13,414 bases of DNA from Frankiales bacterium (GTDB lineage Bacteria > Actinomycetota > Actinomycetes > Mycobacteriales > SCTD01): NCBI GenBank assembly GCA_025464915.1, contig JAODNF010000153.1:1-13414 (forward strand), in the 5' to 3' direction. The position numbers and the translations under genes are program-made. The notes below the pieces were generated by a model. It was not told the DNA's origin, searched no databases, and saw only the letters and a program-made list of their open reading frames with translations. This document shows, piece after piece, positions 13,231 through 13,414 of the stretch (position 1 is the stretch's first letter; every line of letters begins with the position of its first letter).

Positions 13231-13414
13231 ATGCCCAGGACAGTCCTCGTCACAGGTGGCAACCGGGGCATCGGTCTCGCCACCGCCCGCGCCCTCGCCG
13301 CGCAGGGGCACCGGGTCGCTGTGACCTCCCGCTCCGGCGAGGTGGACGGCCTCTTCACGGTCAAGTGCGACGTGACGTCGACGGAGGACGTCGACCACGC
13401 GTTCACCACGGTCG
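13231..13414 (+). CDS. fabG: 3-oxoacyl-ACP reductase (FabG/MabA-like), 5' part only
   Basis: The first 61 codons of a short-chain dehydrogenase run into the right edge. The cofactor motif TGGNRGIG (residues 8-15) is followed by GHRVAVTSRSGE, a second strand ending in SR that is typical of NADPH-using FabG enzymes, and then CDVTS. The pattern VLVTGGNRGIG plus LFTVKCDVT is close to mycobacterial FabG1/MabA as remembered. The catalytic Ser, Tyr and Lys lie outside the window. The ATG starts on the base after the accD6-like stop, with only a weak GGAC as a possible ribosome-binding site, so it is read as the next gene of the fab operon. As a general SDR the call is near certain; FabG itself is supported by context. 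Confidence 0.85.
   Translation, partial: MPRTVLVTGGNRGIGLATARALAAQGHRVAVTSRSGEVDGLFTVKCDVTSTEDVDHAFTTV

Noticed and set aside
11557..13398. A 613-codon open frame on the minus strand over fabF, accD6 and fabG
   Set aside because: It is antisense to well-supported genes, is full of Arg, His and Asp with no fold signature, and has no plausible start.
1..13414. CRISPR arrays, tRNA or rRNA genes, insertion sequences, phage or toxin-antitoxin genes
   Set aside because: No regularly spaced repeats, cloverleaf-like sequence, transposase motifs or terminal inverted repeats with target duplications were seen by eye on either strand.

Overview
The window comes from a high-GC actinobacterium. Almost every codon ends in G or C, GTG starts are frequent, genes overlap by 1 or 4 bases, and the gene families are typical of that phylum: a PucR-type fatty-acid regulator, an AccD6-like carboxyltransferase, an Mce protein and a WS/DGAT acyltransferase. 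The genus cannot be named from the sequence alone.

Layout. (1) Positions 2-565 hold the 3' end of a CpaE/MinD-like P-loop protein; its stop overlaps that of a convergent Baeyer-Villiger-type flavin monooxygenase (555-2018, minus strand). (2) A 74-bp divergent promoter region separates the monooxygenase from a plus-strand lipid cassette running from 2093 to 6183: TetR regulator, short-chain dehydrogenase, orphan Mce protein, WS/DGAT acyltransferase. The first three genes are joined by 4-bp GTGA overlaps, and the fourth follows after a 10-bp gap. The gene content recalls the mycobacterial virS-mymA locus (monooxygenase, SDR, WS/DGAT), but with an added Mce protein. (3) Positions 6184-6483 contain a decayed thioesterase: 5' truncated, with one extra base. 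(4) yceI (6578-7126) stands alone behind a well-formed promoter, with a 29-bp near-palindrome over its -35 element, and is followed by a large hairpin. (5) From 7279 to the right edge lies the type II fatty-acid synthase locus: a FasR/MabR-type regulator, fabD, fabH, acpP, fabF, accD6-like and the start of fabG.

How they work together. The right half is a near-complete FAS-II initiation and elongation operon. The carboxyltransferase would help supply malonyl-CoA, FabD loads it on ACP, FabH starts chains, FabF extends them, and FabG does the first reduction. No dehydratase or enoyl reductase is visible. A palindrome between the regulator gene and fabD is the best candidate for the regulator's binding site. 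The left cassette may oxidise and esterify a lipid-like substrate under TetR control; the substrate is unknown.

No tRNA, rRNA, CRISPR array, insertion sequence or phage gene was seen. No wholly new system is evident. The less ordinary parts are the orphan Mce gene, the symmetric divergent control region, the yceI operator, the broken thioesterase and the layout of the FAS operon.
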